A stretch of 23,215 nucleotides of DNA from Proteobacteria bacterium UBA6920. GTDB taxonomy: Bacteria; Pseudomonadota; Gammaproteobacteria; SG8-11. Below the pieces are notes generated by a model. That model was not told the origin of the DNA. It did not search any database and was given only the letters and a program-made list of their open reading frames with translations. Location of the stretch: contig DKAS01000038.1 of NCBI GenBank assembly GCA_002448875.1, forward strand, positions 244-23,458. The letters are read 5' to 3'. Shown here piece by piece: positions 6,808 through 14,251 of the stretch (its first letter is position 1; the number at the start of each line of letters is the position of its first letter). A program made the translations under genes and the position numbers.

Positions 6808-7329
6808 ATGAAAAAAGACGAAAAGCTACCCTTTCGGCCGCTGGCCATCGCGGTATTGACCGTATCGGACACGCGCACCGCCGAGACCGACACTTCCGGG
6901 CAGTCCCTAGTGGACAGCTTGACCACCGCAGGCCACACGCTGGTGGAAAAATTGATACTGACCGATGATAAATACCGGGTGCGCGCCCAAGTGGCTGCCT
7001 GGATCGCGCGCGACGACGTACAGGTGATTCTTACCACCGGCGGCACCGGCCTGACCACCCGGGACGTAACGCCGGAAGCGGTGACGCCGCTGTTCGATAA
7101 GGAAATCGAGGGCTTCGGCGAGGTTTTTCGCGCCGTCTCTCTGCAGGAGATAGGTACTTCCACCATCCAGTCCCGTGCCCTGGGCGGCATCGCCAACGGA
7201 ACGCTGATTTTTTGCTTGCCGGGCTCCACCGGTGCCTGCCGCACCGGCTGGGACAAGATCATCAAATTCCAACTCGACATCAACAACCGCCCCTGTAATT
7301 TCGTAGAAATCATGCCCCGCCTGCGCTGA
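6808..7329 (+). CDS. moaB: molybdenum cofactor biosynthesis protein B
   Basis: MoaB/MogA-family protein of 173 residues. The family binds molybdopterin and, in MogA-type members, adenylylates it before molybdenum insertion; MoaB itself has a less certain role. The signature T-T-G-G-T-G is at residues 76-81, followed by T-T-R-D-V-T-P-E-A (83-91). The L-P-G-S-T-G-A loop is near 140. The N-terminal V-L-T-V-S-D-T-R strand matches the family start. ATG at 6808 is chosen because GGAG lies seven bases upstream (6797-6800); a TTG at 6793 would only extend it by five residues. No other molybdenum cofactor gene is nearby. A hairpin follows at 7355-7383. Confidence 0.93.
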   Translation: MKKDEKLPFRPLAIAVLTVSDTRTAETDTSGQSLVDSLTTAGHTLVEKLILTDDKYRVRAQVAAWIARDDVQVILTTGGTGLTTRDVTPEAVTPLFDKEIEGFGEVFRAVSLQEIGTSTIQSRALGGIANGTLIFCLPGSTGACRTGWDKIIKFQLDINNRPCNFVEIMPRLR

Positions 7330-7354
7330 GGCGCCGCTTGCCAGCTTTCCCCCG

Positions 7355-7383
7355 CACACTCGCCGCACTTGTCGGCGGGTGTG
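7355..7383 (+). terminator. hairpin downstream of moaB
   Basis: Eleven-bp stem with one wobble pair (7355-7365 with 7373-7383), seven-base loop, then TCTTTGCC. The T-tract is short, so termination strength is uncertain. Confidence 0.55.
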
Positions 7384-7464
7384 TCTTTGCCTGCCGGTGA
7401 GCCGTATATAACGGGAGCCGATCATGCATGCGGTCTATCATCTTTAATTATTACAATAGAAGTA

Positions 7465-7493
7465 TTGTTTTTAAGGGCGCCCATAAGTATTAT
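7465..7493 (+). promoter_or_regulatory. sigma70-like promoter for the Tat-like small protein
   Basis: -35 TTGTTT, 17-base spacer, -10 TATTAT; predicted start near 7500, giving a leader of about 34 bases before the ATG at 7534. The spacing is ideal and the -10 matches five of six consensus bases. Confidence 0.5.
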
Positions 7494-7533
7494 GTAAAAA
7501 CATCATCCGCAACCTTTCTTTGAGGTCTAAGTC

Positions 7534-7806
7534 ATGGAATCGCTTGATAAATCACGCCGTGAATTTATCCAAAAGGCGACCTACATCGCCCCGGCGGTAT
7601 TGACCTTGAGCGCTGTACCCATGATTGCCCGGTCCGGCAGTTTGCAGCTGAACAGCGATTCCCACGGCGGCGGTCACCACCGGCGGAACAATTGCCGGGG
7701 GCAATCGATGATGGACGATTTGAATGCGTCGGCCAGCGCGCCAGGGGAAACCCTGACCGGCAAGTTTGGCTGTACCGATCTCAAGGACAAACTGTTGTTC
7801 AAGTAG
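7534..7806 (+). CDS. small exported protein with Tat-like signal
   Basis: Protein of 90 residues. The N-terminus S-R-R-E-F-I-Q-K (7-14) is close to the twin-arginine consensus. It leads into a hydrophobic segment (about 17-30) and A-R-S near 33, so export by Tat is likely. The mature part is small and polar, with a G-G-G-H-H-R-R patch (about 45-51) and two Cys (54 and 80). I recall similar short proteins with an A-P-A-V-L-T-L core in proteobacteria, without known function. It forms its own transcription unit: a good promoter upstream (7465-7493) and a strong terminator (7885-7915) downstream. The His/Arg patch and paired Cys could suggest metal binding or a disulfide, but this is inference. 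Confidence 0.72.
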   Translation: MESLDKSRREFIQKATYIAPAVLTLSAVPMIARSGSLQLNSDSHGGGHHRRNNCRGQSMMDDLNASASAPGETLTGKFGCTDLKDKLLFK

Positions 7807-7884
7807 GGCCGGTCGAACTGACAGCGCGTGGCAGAGAGCCGCGCCCCGGTAAAGCAAGTTTTCTTATCTCCTCAGCCAGTAGTT

Positions 7885-7915
7885 GAGCATGCCTTCGAGC
7901 ATGCTCTTTTTTTTT
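7885..7915 (+). terminator. intrinsic terminator of the Tat-like small protein
   Basis: Perfect 8-bp stem GAGCATGC/GCATGCTC (7885-7892 with 7899-7906), six-base loop, then nine T (7907-7915). It sits in the gap between convergent genes, and its T-tract is on the plus strand only. Confidence 0.85.
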
Positions 7916-7916
7916 G

Positions 7917-9314
7917 TCAGCCGTTAGTTTTGCGCGCCGCCGGGTTCTGCCGGCGCCGGCTGCCGACGATGTCGAAGATCAGGCCCGACAGGGCATTAAA
8001 GCGGCCGACACGGAATATCAGGCTGGAAAACGTCATCTGTTTCACCCGTCGTGTTTCCCGTACCCGAGGCAGAAACAGAGCGGCCGTTACCGCGCGCAGT
8101 ACGAAGGAAATGATAAAGACGTTGCACAGGCTGCTGACCCAGGGGATGTCCAGCCCCAGCAGGTGAAATTCGTCCGGCAACACCACGCCGAGAAATCCGC
8201 CCAGCATGGCGCCAAAGAAGGTGCCGGTGTTGGCCAGCACGTTGTGGATGGCGAGAAAGGTGGCGCGCTTGCCCGCAGGGATCGCTTCGTACAGGAAATT
8301 GCTGGTGCTCAAACTGAAGCCTGCCCAGACAAAGCCGCTGATTACCTGGGTGAAGACCAGGTAGTAAAAATTAGTGGAGAACAGCCAGAGAAAGGGGATG
8401 AAGGGGATAGCCATGCCGCAGGTAATCATAACCACGCGGTTGCCGAACAGGTCGGATATCGCGCCCCAGCGATTCAGGGTGAAAAACTGAATGATGACCG
8501 AGCCGGCGGTGCAGCTCATGAATTCGAAATAACTGAACTTGAGGTCACGCAGCAGATACACGGAGAAGAAAGGTGAGGCGATGGCCACCGAAAACTGCAC
8601 TAGAGCGATGAACAAGGAAAAACGCAGCACCGGCGTGTGCCATATTCCCAGCAGCCAGTTTTTCCCGCCCGGTACTTCCAATGCAGCCACATGACCCGGC
8701 GGATCGTACATCTTCGACAGGTGATAAACGGAAATAAGGCGGGCCACGAATGCCACGGCGAATACCACCAGATAGCCATGCATGGTTATGCCGTGTTTCG
8801 TGAAAAAATGCAGGGTGAGGCCGGCCAGCACCAGGGAGACAAAGGAAGTAATGCTGGACAGGCGGGTGCGGCGGGCGAAAAACCGGCCGCGCTTGCGTTC
8901 GTCCACCAGGTCGCCCATCAGGCTGGACCACTGCAGCGCCGCCAGATTGCCGCAGGCATAGTAGGCGATGACGGCGACAATGAGCAGCTGCACGGCGTGC
9001 TCTGGAAACACCAGTGGCAGCAGCGCGATGGGAATCCAGGCCATGCCCTGCAGCACGGCGCCGGCGAGAATGATGGATTTGCGTTTCCCGGTTTTGTGAC
9101 CCAGCCAGGCGGAAAACACCTGGGCGAAAGACGCCAGCAGCGGCGGCACCGACGCCAGAAAACCGATCTGCGCGGTGGATGCCTTGAGGAACAGGGCGAA
9201 CGCCGAAAAATACGTTTCCCCACCGCCGGCCATCACCGCGTAGGCGGCGCCATCCTTCAATGAATGGCGTAGCGAGAGATTGACTACGGGGTCGCGTGAG
9301 TAACGGCGGGTCAC
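7917..9314 (-). CDS. MFS-type permease
   Basis: Integral inner-membrane protein of 465 residues with about 12 hydrophobic helices in two bundles, separated by a polar loop (about residues 200-225). The loop between helices 2 and 3 holds G-H-K-T-G-K-R-K, the basic signature of the major facilitator superfamily. A second basic loop, D-E-R-K-R-G-R-F-F-A-R-R, lies before helix 5, and a loop with W-G-A-I-S-D-L-F-G-N-R (about 300) follows the central region. No substrate can be named. The GTG at 9314 is used; upstream in frame there is no better start, and the ribosome site is weak. The last 45 residues form a basic, probably cytoplasmic tail. It ends convergent with the Tat-like gene. Confidence 0.86.
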   Translation of the reverse strand: MTRRYSRDPVVNLSLRHSLKDGAAYAVMAGGGETYFSAFALFLKASTAQIGFLASVPPLLASFAQVFSAWLGHKTGKRKSIILAGAVLQGMAWIPIALLPLVFPEHAVQLLIVAVIAYYACGNLAALQWSSLMGDLVDERKRGRFFARRTRLSSITSFVSLVLAGLTLHFFTKHGITMHGYLVVFAVAFVARLISVYHLSKMYDPPGHVAALEVPGGKNWLLGIWHTPVLRFSLFIALVQFSVAIASPFFSVYLLRDLKFSYFEFMSCTAGSVIIQFFTLNRWGAISDLFGNRVVMITCGMAIPFIPFLWLFSTNFYYLVFTQVISGFVWAGFSLSTSNFLYEAIPAGKRATFLAIHNVLANTGTFFGAMLGGFLGVVLPDEFHLLGLDIPWVSSLCNVFIISFVLRAVTAALFLPRVRETRRVKQMTFSSLIFRVGRFNALSGLIFDIVGSRRRQNPAARKTNG

Positions 9315-9382
9315 TGACTACATTCTTGCATTGCTGTATTGAATGAATATGACGGTTTTAAACCGAAATTCTTTAATCCGAG

Positions 9383-9610
9383 TTAGTCATTGAGCAACTC
9401 CAGGATGGCGTGTCCTGTGGCTTTGATTTCCGCTTTAGCCGCGACCTTGCAGTTCTTATGGTTCACCGCGTCCGCGCCCATGAGCAGGCACTCGGCGATG
9501 ACCTTGCGGCGCAACTCATCGTCATGCTCCAGTTGTTTGACGGTGTAGCCGCCACACCCGGGCAGTAATGCCAAACCAAGTAAACAGACCAGGCGATAGT
9601 CAGGGCTCAT
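9383..9610 (-). CDS. small EexN-like lipoprotein
   Basis: Protein of 75 residues with a lipoprotein signal ending in L-P-G-C (Cys19). The mature part has two further Cys (41 and 54) in the pattern R-x-K-V-I-A-E-C ... N-C-K-V-A-A-K-A. This resembles the short EexN-type lipoproteins, first known as entry-exclusion proteins of conjugative plasmids but also common on chromosomes with no transfer genes. No conjugation gene is seen here, so the entry-exclusion role should not be assumed. ATG at 9610 is preferred over GTG at 9616 because GGAG sits five bases before it. The gene precedes the MFS gene by 68 bases on the same strand. Confidence 0.65.
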   Translation of the reverse strand: MSPDYRLVCLLGLALLPGCGGYTVKQLEHDDELRRKVIAECLLMGADAVNHKNCKVAAKAEIKATGHAILELLND

Positions 9611-9889
9611 TTCCACTCCATCTCGTGTTCGATTGTAGTCCCGGTAAGATTAACGATTGCTGACGATATTCATCGGTCCGACCTGCGCGCACATTGAGCG
9701 AAATCGTTCATCGCCAGCAAATATATTAATTAAAATAATGATAATGTGAGGTTTTTTCCCGCGCAATGGGCCTGTACGTGACGAACTTATCACCCGCCTG
9801 TCCGGCTCTATCACGGTATGAAACTACGGATAGGGCAATACTAGCGCATTGGAAAAACGCTGCATTAATCGAGATATCAGGGGACAGCC

Positions 9890-11236
9890 ATGCCTAGCAA
9901 AATCGAAGCCGCTGTTCGTCACTCTATATATGACGAAAACTATGGAATAGACGTCGAGAGCAGAAGCGACACGACGGAAGATCATCTGGCGAAAGAACAG
10001 AATCTGCTGGATATCTACTCTACCCTCAATGACACGATGAAGATTCGCCAGCAGTTTCTCGACTGCATCGAGAGTCTGCTGGTACGGCAGAAAGGCAAGG
10101 CCCGCTATCCGGATCTGACGGCAATTCTTACCGCCTTGACCATGATGCAGAACAATCGCGATTTGCTCAAGACGGTGGAACGCAACCGTTCCAATCTGCG
10201 CGCCGGCTGGATGCAACCCGTCGAAGATTTCACCCAGGTGCTGGTGCGTGCTTCCGTCGGTTCCATGAATCAAACCCACGTGGAGATCATCAACACGGTT
10301 AAGAAGACCTTTGAACGCCTGTATTCCGATCAACGCCTCGGGCCGGTGTTCAAAACTCTGATCAGCCAGCTGCAGTTTCCAGTATTGAAGCTGGTGTTCA
10401 AGGATCGCGTCATGTTCCAGAAAAAGGACCACCCCGCGGCGCTGGTTTTTAAGAAGCTGATTCAGGCCGGTGCGCATTGGAGCGCGATCAAAGACTTTCG
10501 CAGCGACCCAGTCTACCGGGAAACCATCCGGGTGGTAGCGAGAATAGTCGATGAATTTACCGATGACCAGTCGATATTCGAGGATCTCGTGAAAAACTCG
10601 CGCTTATTTACCGAAGAATTCCCCACGACGGCGACCGCCGATGGCGCCAGATCCGCGTCGGAAACTGCTGCAGGCGAGGAATACGCACGGCGCCGCATGG
10701 CCGATCCGCAGATCGAAGAGAATCAGGACGCTCCGTCCACCAGAGCGACGCCGGTTCCCATGCCGGCGGTTGCCGCGGTCCACGGCGAGGCATTACCACC
10801 GGAACCGGCTCCCGCCACGCATGCTGCTGCGCATACACAGGCGGTCAGTGCGGTCACCGCTCCCACGCCCCTGCCGGATCCGGTGACTCTACTGGTAACA
10901 GAAAAGCTTGCAGGGCAGGCGCTTCCGCTTACGGTCGAGGAGTTTCTTACCGGCACCTGGCGCATGATCATGACCAAAACCCGCCGCCTGTATGGCGAAC
11001 AACACAGCGCCTGGCGCATGACCGTTGATGTCATCGATCGCATCGTGTGGTGCTACCAGCCGAAGCGCTCACCACAGGAAAAAAATGAGTTGAAGGAAAA
11101 ATTTCCCCGCTTGTTGCTGGATATCGAGGACGGTTTGCGCTCCATCATGCACCATCGTCGTGAAAAGGAAAACCTGGTCGCGGAACTCATGCAAATCTAC
11201 GGCAAGCAGCTCACCGAAATCTACCGCTACAAATAG
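9890..11236 (+). CDS. short DUF1631-family protein
   Basis: Cytoplasmic protein of 448 residues. The N-terminal half is helical, with the family segment D-H-P-A-A-L-V-F-K-K-L-I (about 184-195), A-H-W-S near 200, D-P-V-Y-R-E-T (about 206-212) and E-F-T-D-D-Q-S-I-F-E (about 223-232). A low-complexity Ala/Pro/Thr linker spans about 240-335. The C-terminal block T-G-T-W-R-M-I-M near 361 with H-S-A-W-R-M-T-V-D-V-I-D-R-I-V-W (about 376-391) again matches DUF1631. Members I know are usually 700 residues or more and end in an extra domain. This one lacks that end, but it stops cleanly and has a hairpin after it. Function is unknown. GGGGACAGCC precedes the ATG. Confidence 0.75.
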   Translation: MPSKIEAAVRHSIYDENYGIDVESRSDTTEDHLAKEQNLLDIYSTLNDTMKIRQQFLDCIESLLVRQKGKARYPDLTAILTALTMMQNNRDLLKTVERNRSNLRAGWMQPVEDFTQVLVRASVGSMNQTHVEIINTVKKTFERLYSDQRLGPVFKTLISQLQFPVLKLVFKDRVMFQKKDHPAALVFKKLIQAGAHWSAIKDFRSDPVYRETIRVVARIVDEFTDDQSIFEDLVKNSRLFTEEFPTTATADGARSASETAAGEEYARRRMADPQIEENQDAPSTRATPVPMPAVAAVHGEALPPEPAPATHAAAHTQAVSAVTAPTPLPDPVTLLVTEKLAGQALPLTVEEFLTGTWRMIMTKTRRLYGEQHSAWRMTVDVIDRIVWCYQPKRSPQEKNELKEKFPRLLLDIEDGLRSIMHHRREKENLVAELMQIYGKQLTEIYRYK

Positions 11237-11301
11237 TATTCGCCGCGGCGGGCGGTGGTGCGCAGCGCAACGGCCAATGAACTACGCATCGTCGGGAGCC
11301 G

Positions 11302-11327
11302 CGCCGGCAAACGCCGGCGTTTACTTT
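11302..11327 (+). terminator. terminator-like hairpin after the DUF1631 gene
   Basis: Seven-bp GC stem CGCCGGC/GCCGGCG (11302-11308 with 11313-11319), loop AAAC, followed by TTTACTTTCG. The T-rich tail is interrupted. Confidence 0.55.
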
Positions 11328-11481
11328 CGCCTCCTGTCAGGAACAGGACAGGGCGGGGCGGGGCTTGACAGTGGCGTGGATCGCCAGAACAAGATTATTA
11401 AGTTGACAGCCGGCGGTGTTTTGCCAAAAAATAAGCGGATTCCGGCAATATTGCCTAATAACGAGGGGGGAGCAAGCAACC

Positions 11482-11628
11482 ATGACGGAAAAAAAAGGCA
11501 ACACGTCCCTGGCATTGGCAGCGCTGGCCTGCGGTCTGATCGCATTGCCGATCACCGCGTTCGTCAATATCGGTCTGGGCCTGGTGCTGCTGAGCCTGCC
11601 CATATTCCTCATCTACAAAGCCAGTTGA
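11482..11628 (+). CDS. 48-residue membrane protein
   Basis: Small protein of 48 residues: a charged N-terminus M-T-E-K-K-G-N followed by two hydrophobic stretches (about 10-25 and 27-44) rich in Ala, Leu, Gly and Ile, ending in I-Y-K-A-S. It would sit in the inner membrane as a one- or two-helix peptide. GGGGGGAG lies 9-16 bases before the ATG at 11482, which decides the start over the longer open frame beginning at 11416. I do not recognise the family. It lies 72 bases before the CULT-domain gene on the same strand, so co-transcription is possible. Confidence 0.55.
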   Translation: MTEKKGNTSLALAALACGLIALPITAFVNIGLGLVLLSLPIFLIYKAS

Positions 11629-11700
11629 TTTCCGGTTAAACACCCCGTACACGACGCTCAGTGCCGTTGCGCGGGGTGAACCGACTCGCCGGGCTGCCCG

Positions 11701-12111
11701 ATGACCGATGTCGATTCTCCGCCGGGTGTCGTACCGGTTAAACAGCGGCAAACCCAGGCGCGTACCCGGCGTCAGGAGGATTTCAGCGGCGAGCAGCAGT
11801 TATGCTGCGTCATTTGTCGCCACGCCATTACCAGTTCCCGCGATGCCACAGTGCGTCAGGGCAACCACTTTCACGACCGCACCAATCCTGACGGGCGCCG
11901 TTTTTTGATCGCCTGTTTTCAGAATGCCCCTGGGTGTTTTGTCAGCGGCAACTCTACCGCCATCCACAGCTGGTTTACCGGTTATCACTGGTCGTTTGCC
12001 CATTGCGCCGGTTGTTCCTGCCAGATTGGCTGGCACTACAGCGGCGAGCAGCCGTTTTTCGGATTGATGGTGGAGCAGCTGGTGGAATGCGCCGGTGACC
12101 AGGCCGGTTGA
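11701..12111 (+). CDS. cereblon-like CULT-domain protein
   Basis: Protein of 136 residues that is almost entirely a CULT domain, the fold of the thalidomide-binding part of eukaryotic cereblon. Four Cys in two C-x-x-C pairs (36/39 and 102/105) would bind zinc. Three Trp (91, 97, 111) are spaced 6 and 14 residues apart, the same spacing as human cereblon W380, W386 and W400. His89 stands two before the first Trp, and Tyr113 follows the third by two. C102 is five after the second Trp and W111 six after C105, again as in human cereblon. Stand-alone bacterial CULT proteins, such as the one from Magnetospirillum, are of similar length. Their natural ligand and role are not established to my knowledge; cyclic imides or uridine-like compounds bind in vitro. 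No Shine-Dalgarno is evident before the ATG. Residues 1-30 are probably disordered. Confidence 0.88.
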   Translation: MTDVDSPPGVVPVKQRQTQARTRRQEDFSGEQQLCCVICRHAITSSRDATVRQGNHFHDRTNPDGRRFLIACFQNAPGCFVSGNSTAIHSWFTGYHWSFAHCAGCSCQIGWHYSGEQPFFGLMVEQLVECAGDQAG

Positions 12112-12169
12112 AAGCCCGTCGCGGCAGGTGGCTGACGCCGACTAATGAGGCGGCGATAAATCGCTCGGC

Positions 12170-12961
12170 TCAGTCCAGGGTGCGGTTGAGCAGCACGCCG
12201 CCATGGATAACGCCGTCACTGGTTTTTTCCCAGCGGAGGGCGGCGAAGGTGAGTTCCGCCTGCAGGGACCAGCGCGGTGACAGCCAGTAGGCCACTCCGG
12301 CATTCACCCCGCCTTGCCAGGCGACACCGGAATAGGACTCACGCTGGTTGACAATATTAAAGCTTACCTGCTTGCTTTCACCGCGGTAGTAAACCGGTGT
12401 CAGAAAGGCTCCACCGTACAGCAATAAATCGTCCTGCAGGCGGTAACCGGCGATACCCGCCAGGTCCAGCATCAGTGCCTGCGCATAATTGGCATAGCCC
12501 GGATTGGTGGAGGTGGTGGATTTGTCTTCGGCAAAACCCAGGCCCAGACTGCCCGCCAGGGAATAATTGCCGGCTTTGGCGTTGGCCGCATCCGCGCCGC
12601 GGAACTGGTATTTGGCCTTGATCGCGGGATAACCCTGCAGACTGCTGGCCAGATTCGGCAGGGTGGTCAGCTGTATTTCCAGTCCGGGCTGCAGCGCGTA
12701 GCTGGCGCGCAGTCCGGCGTCAGCGGTGTGGGCCTCGAATTCCGGGTGGTCGCTATCGACCGGCAGCAACTGGTAGTTCGGTGACAGCCGGACTTCGGTG
12801 CTGCCGGCAGCTTCCACTGCGATCATGGATTGCCCGGCCGGCAGCGTTTCCGGCAGGTCGAAGCGGCTGCCCTGCAAGCGAATGTGATCGGTGGTGCCAC
12901 AGGCGCTGCACAGCACTCCAATAAGCATTATCCCCACGTAATAACTGTTTGGCTGACGCAT
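12170..12961 (-). CDS. predicted lipoprotein with outer-membrane barrel features
   Basis: Protein of 263 residues. The N-terminus Y-Y-V-G-I-M-L-I-G-V-L-C-S-A-C suggests a lipoprotein signal with Cys21 lipidated, although Cys at -3 in the lipobox is unusual. The rest shows many short amphipathic strands with Gly and Tyr turns (L-A-G-S-L-G-L-G-F-A, L-L-L-Y-G-G-A-F-L-T-P-V-Y-Y-R, G-V-N-A-G-V-A-Y-W-L-S-P-R-W-S-L). The last are like the final strands of OmpA-like or autotransporter-type barrels. A lipid-anchored barrel is unusual, so the Cys may instead be part of an ordinary signal peptide. ATG at 12961 is chosen; the open frame continues upstream through non-family sequence without a usual start context. 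It is convergent with the CULT gene, 58 bases apart. Function unknown. Confidence 0.7.
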   Translation of the reverse strand: MRQPNSYYVGIMLIGVLCSACGTTDHIRLQGSRFDLPETLPAGQSMIAVEAAGSTEVRLSPNYQLLPVDSDHPEFEAHTADAGLRASYALQPGLEIQLTTLPNLASSLQGYPAIKAKYQFRGADAANAKAGNYSLAGSLGLGFAEDKSTTSTNPGYANYAQALMLDLAGIAGYRLQDDLLLYGGAFLTPVYYRGESKQVSFNIVNQRESYSGVAWQGGVNAGVAYWLSPRWSLQAELTFAALRWEKTSDGVIHGGVLLNRTLD

Positions 12962-13168
12962 GGTCTTGACTGGCCTGTAGTTGTTATTGTTGAGCGAACA
13001 TGACAACGTCGGGCGGCGCGCAAGGCGGAAAGATGGGCGTTGACGCGGCAGCGTTGGCAAGCGACAACGCATTATAGAGCGAGATGCGGGTGGGAGAAAG
13101 CGCCGCGTGACGGGGGTGCGGTACCCGCAGCGCTGCCCCGGGTGGGACAACGCCGTCGGGTGGATAGA

Positions 13169-13477
13169 TCAATGGCTGGAGCTGGTATCGCGCCAGACCG
13201 TGATGCCGTGGTCGGGGCCCAGCAGCGCGGCTTTGCCTTTTTCGCTGTCCAGGGACACCATGTCCAGGTTATCGCATTTCGGGCATTGGGTTTTCTTGTA
13301 CAATGCCAGGTGGTAAATCGTCCATGCCAGCGGGATCAGCATCAGGAACAGCAGGCCGGTGGTTGCGGCCAGGCCACCGAAGCCAGACCAGAAAAGAGCA
13401 TCCACGAAAAACGTCTCCGCATCCTGAGGCACGGGCTGACCCTTGAAACCACAGTGAGTGCACACACGATCTTTCAT
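13169..13477 (-). CDS. zinc-ribbon membrane protein
   Basis: Protein of 102 residues. Cys6 and Cys9 (C-T-H-C) near the N-terminus and Cys65 and Cys68 (C-P-K-C) after a hydrophobic segment (about 25-60) form two halves of a zinc ribbon. The hydrophobic segment is long enough for two helices, so the two halves could meet on the same, probably cytoplasmic, side of the inner membrane. The ordinary start codon ATG at 13477 has a GAGG about 12 bases upstream. I know of similar short zinc-ribbon membrane proteins in proteobacteria but no function. It lies 207 bases upstream of the barrel lipoprotein on the same strand. Confidence 0.75.
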   Translation of the reverse strand: MKDRVCTHCGFKGQPVPQDAETFFVDALFWSGFGGLAATTGLLFLMLIPLAWTIYHLALYKKTQCPKCDNLDMVSLDSEKGKAALLGPDHGITVWRDTSSSH

Positions 13478-13587
13478 AGTTTTCTTACCTCGTACCTACC
13501 GTTAATAATTTAGTAAATTAGAATGTTATGAATAAAAACAAATTATAGGAGAAATGTCGTCGTTGTTACACATTCCTAATGGGGTAT

Positions 13588-13608
13588 TTCCTAGTAATGA
13601 ACTAGGAA
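13588..13608. promoter_or_regulatory. inverted repeat, possible operator
   Basis: Arms TTCCTAGT and ACTAGGAA (8 bp) around AATGA, in the AT-rich gap between the divergent zinc-ribbon and DUF488 genes. A third half-site, ATTCCTAAT, lies just upstream (about 13572-13580). The spacing resembles a dimeric repressor site, but no matching regulator is visible. Confidence 0.35.
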
Positions 13609-13668
13609 TATTGATATCTGAAATTGCTAAGTGACCGGAATTTAATACATTCGTGTTATGGTTGGGTA

Positions 13669-14229
13669 ATGCAAATGATAGCGATGCCAACGTTGTGGAC
13701 GATAGGCCATGGTAACCGGGAAGAAGGCGAATTCCTGGATCTGCTTCAGGAAAACGCCATTAGAATATTAGTGGATATCCGCTCCCGCCCCGTGTCCACA
13801 CGCCACCCCTGGTTCAATGAAGACCGGCTGCGCGTTGCGCTGCAGGAGCGGTCGATCGCCTATCACTGGGCCGGCAAGGCCCTGGGCGGATTGCGCCGCC
13901 CACTGCCGAATTCGCGGCACCGTGCGCTGGCCGATGCGCCGGCGGCGCAGGGTTTCGCCGATCACATGGCTGGCGATTTCTTCCGGCGCGCGGCGGTGCA
14001 GCTCATGACCCTGGCGCGTCAGGGCAGGACGGTGCTGCTGTGCGCGGAGATGGACTACCGGCAGTGCCATCGGCGCCTGCTGGCGGACTACCTGTGCCTG
14101 GCCGGCTGCGAGGTGGAACATATTCTCGGCAAAGGCGAGCGCTGCAGTCACCTGTTGAGCGCGGAATTGCGCCGTGAATCGGCCGAACTGGTGTATGACC
14201 GTCTGTCCAGTCACACCCTGGACTTCTAA
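13669..14229 (+). CDS. DUF488-family protein
   Basis: Protein of 186 residues. The N-terminal T-L-W-T-I-G-H-G-N motif (about residues 8-16) and the C-terminal [18 protein letters not shown] motif (about 123-140) are the two signatures of DUF488. The Cys, Glu and His of the second are likely active or binding residues. Between them lies V-D-I-R-S-x-P-x-S with R-H-P-W-F. Function is unknown; members occur widely in bacteria. ATG at 13669 is chosen; internal Met at 13675 or 13684 are equally possible since the homology begins just after. The gene runs into msrA with a 22-base gap, suggesting co-transcription and perhaps a shared link to oxidative stress (inference). Confidence 0.85.
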   Translation: MQMIAMPTLWTIGHGNREEGEFLDLLQENAIRILVDIRSRPVSTRHPWFNEDRLRVALQERSIAYHWAGKALGGLRRPLPNSRHRALADAPAAQGFADHMAGDFFRRAAVQLMTLARQGRTVLLCAEMDYRQCHRRLLADYLCLAGCEVEHILGKGERCSHLLSAELRRESAELVYDRLSSHTLDF

Positions 14230-14251
14230 CCCAACAGCGGAGGAAATTCCG

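Noticed and set aside
7914..8576. Plus-strand 220-codon frame opposite the MFS gene
   Set aside because: Shadow of the permease gene with no hydrophobic or domain pattern and no ribosome site.
9731..9750. Fur-box-like AATAATGATAAT between the lipoprotein and DUF1631 genes
   Set aside because: Only two of the three hexamers of a Fur site are present, the rest does not match, and neither neighbour is an iron gene.
11365..11432. Two perfect TTGACA boxes before the 48-residue membrane gene
   Set aside because: Neither has a convincing -10 box at 16-18 bases, so no promoter is called.
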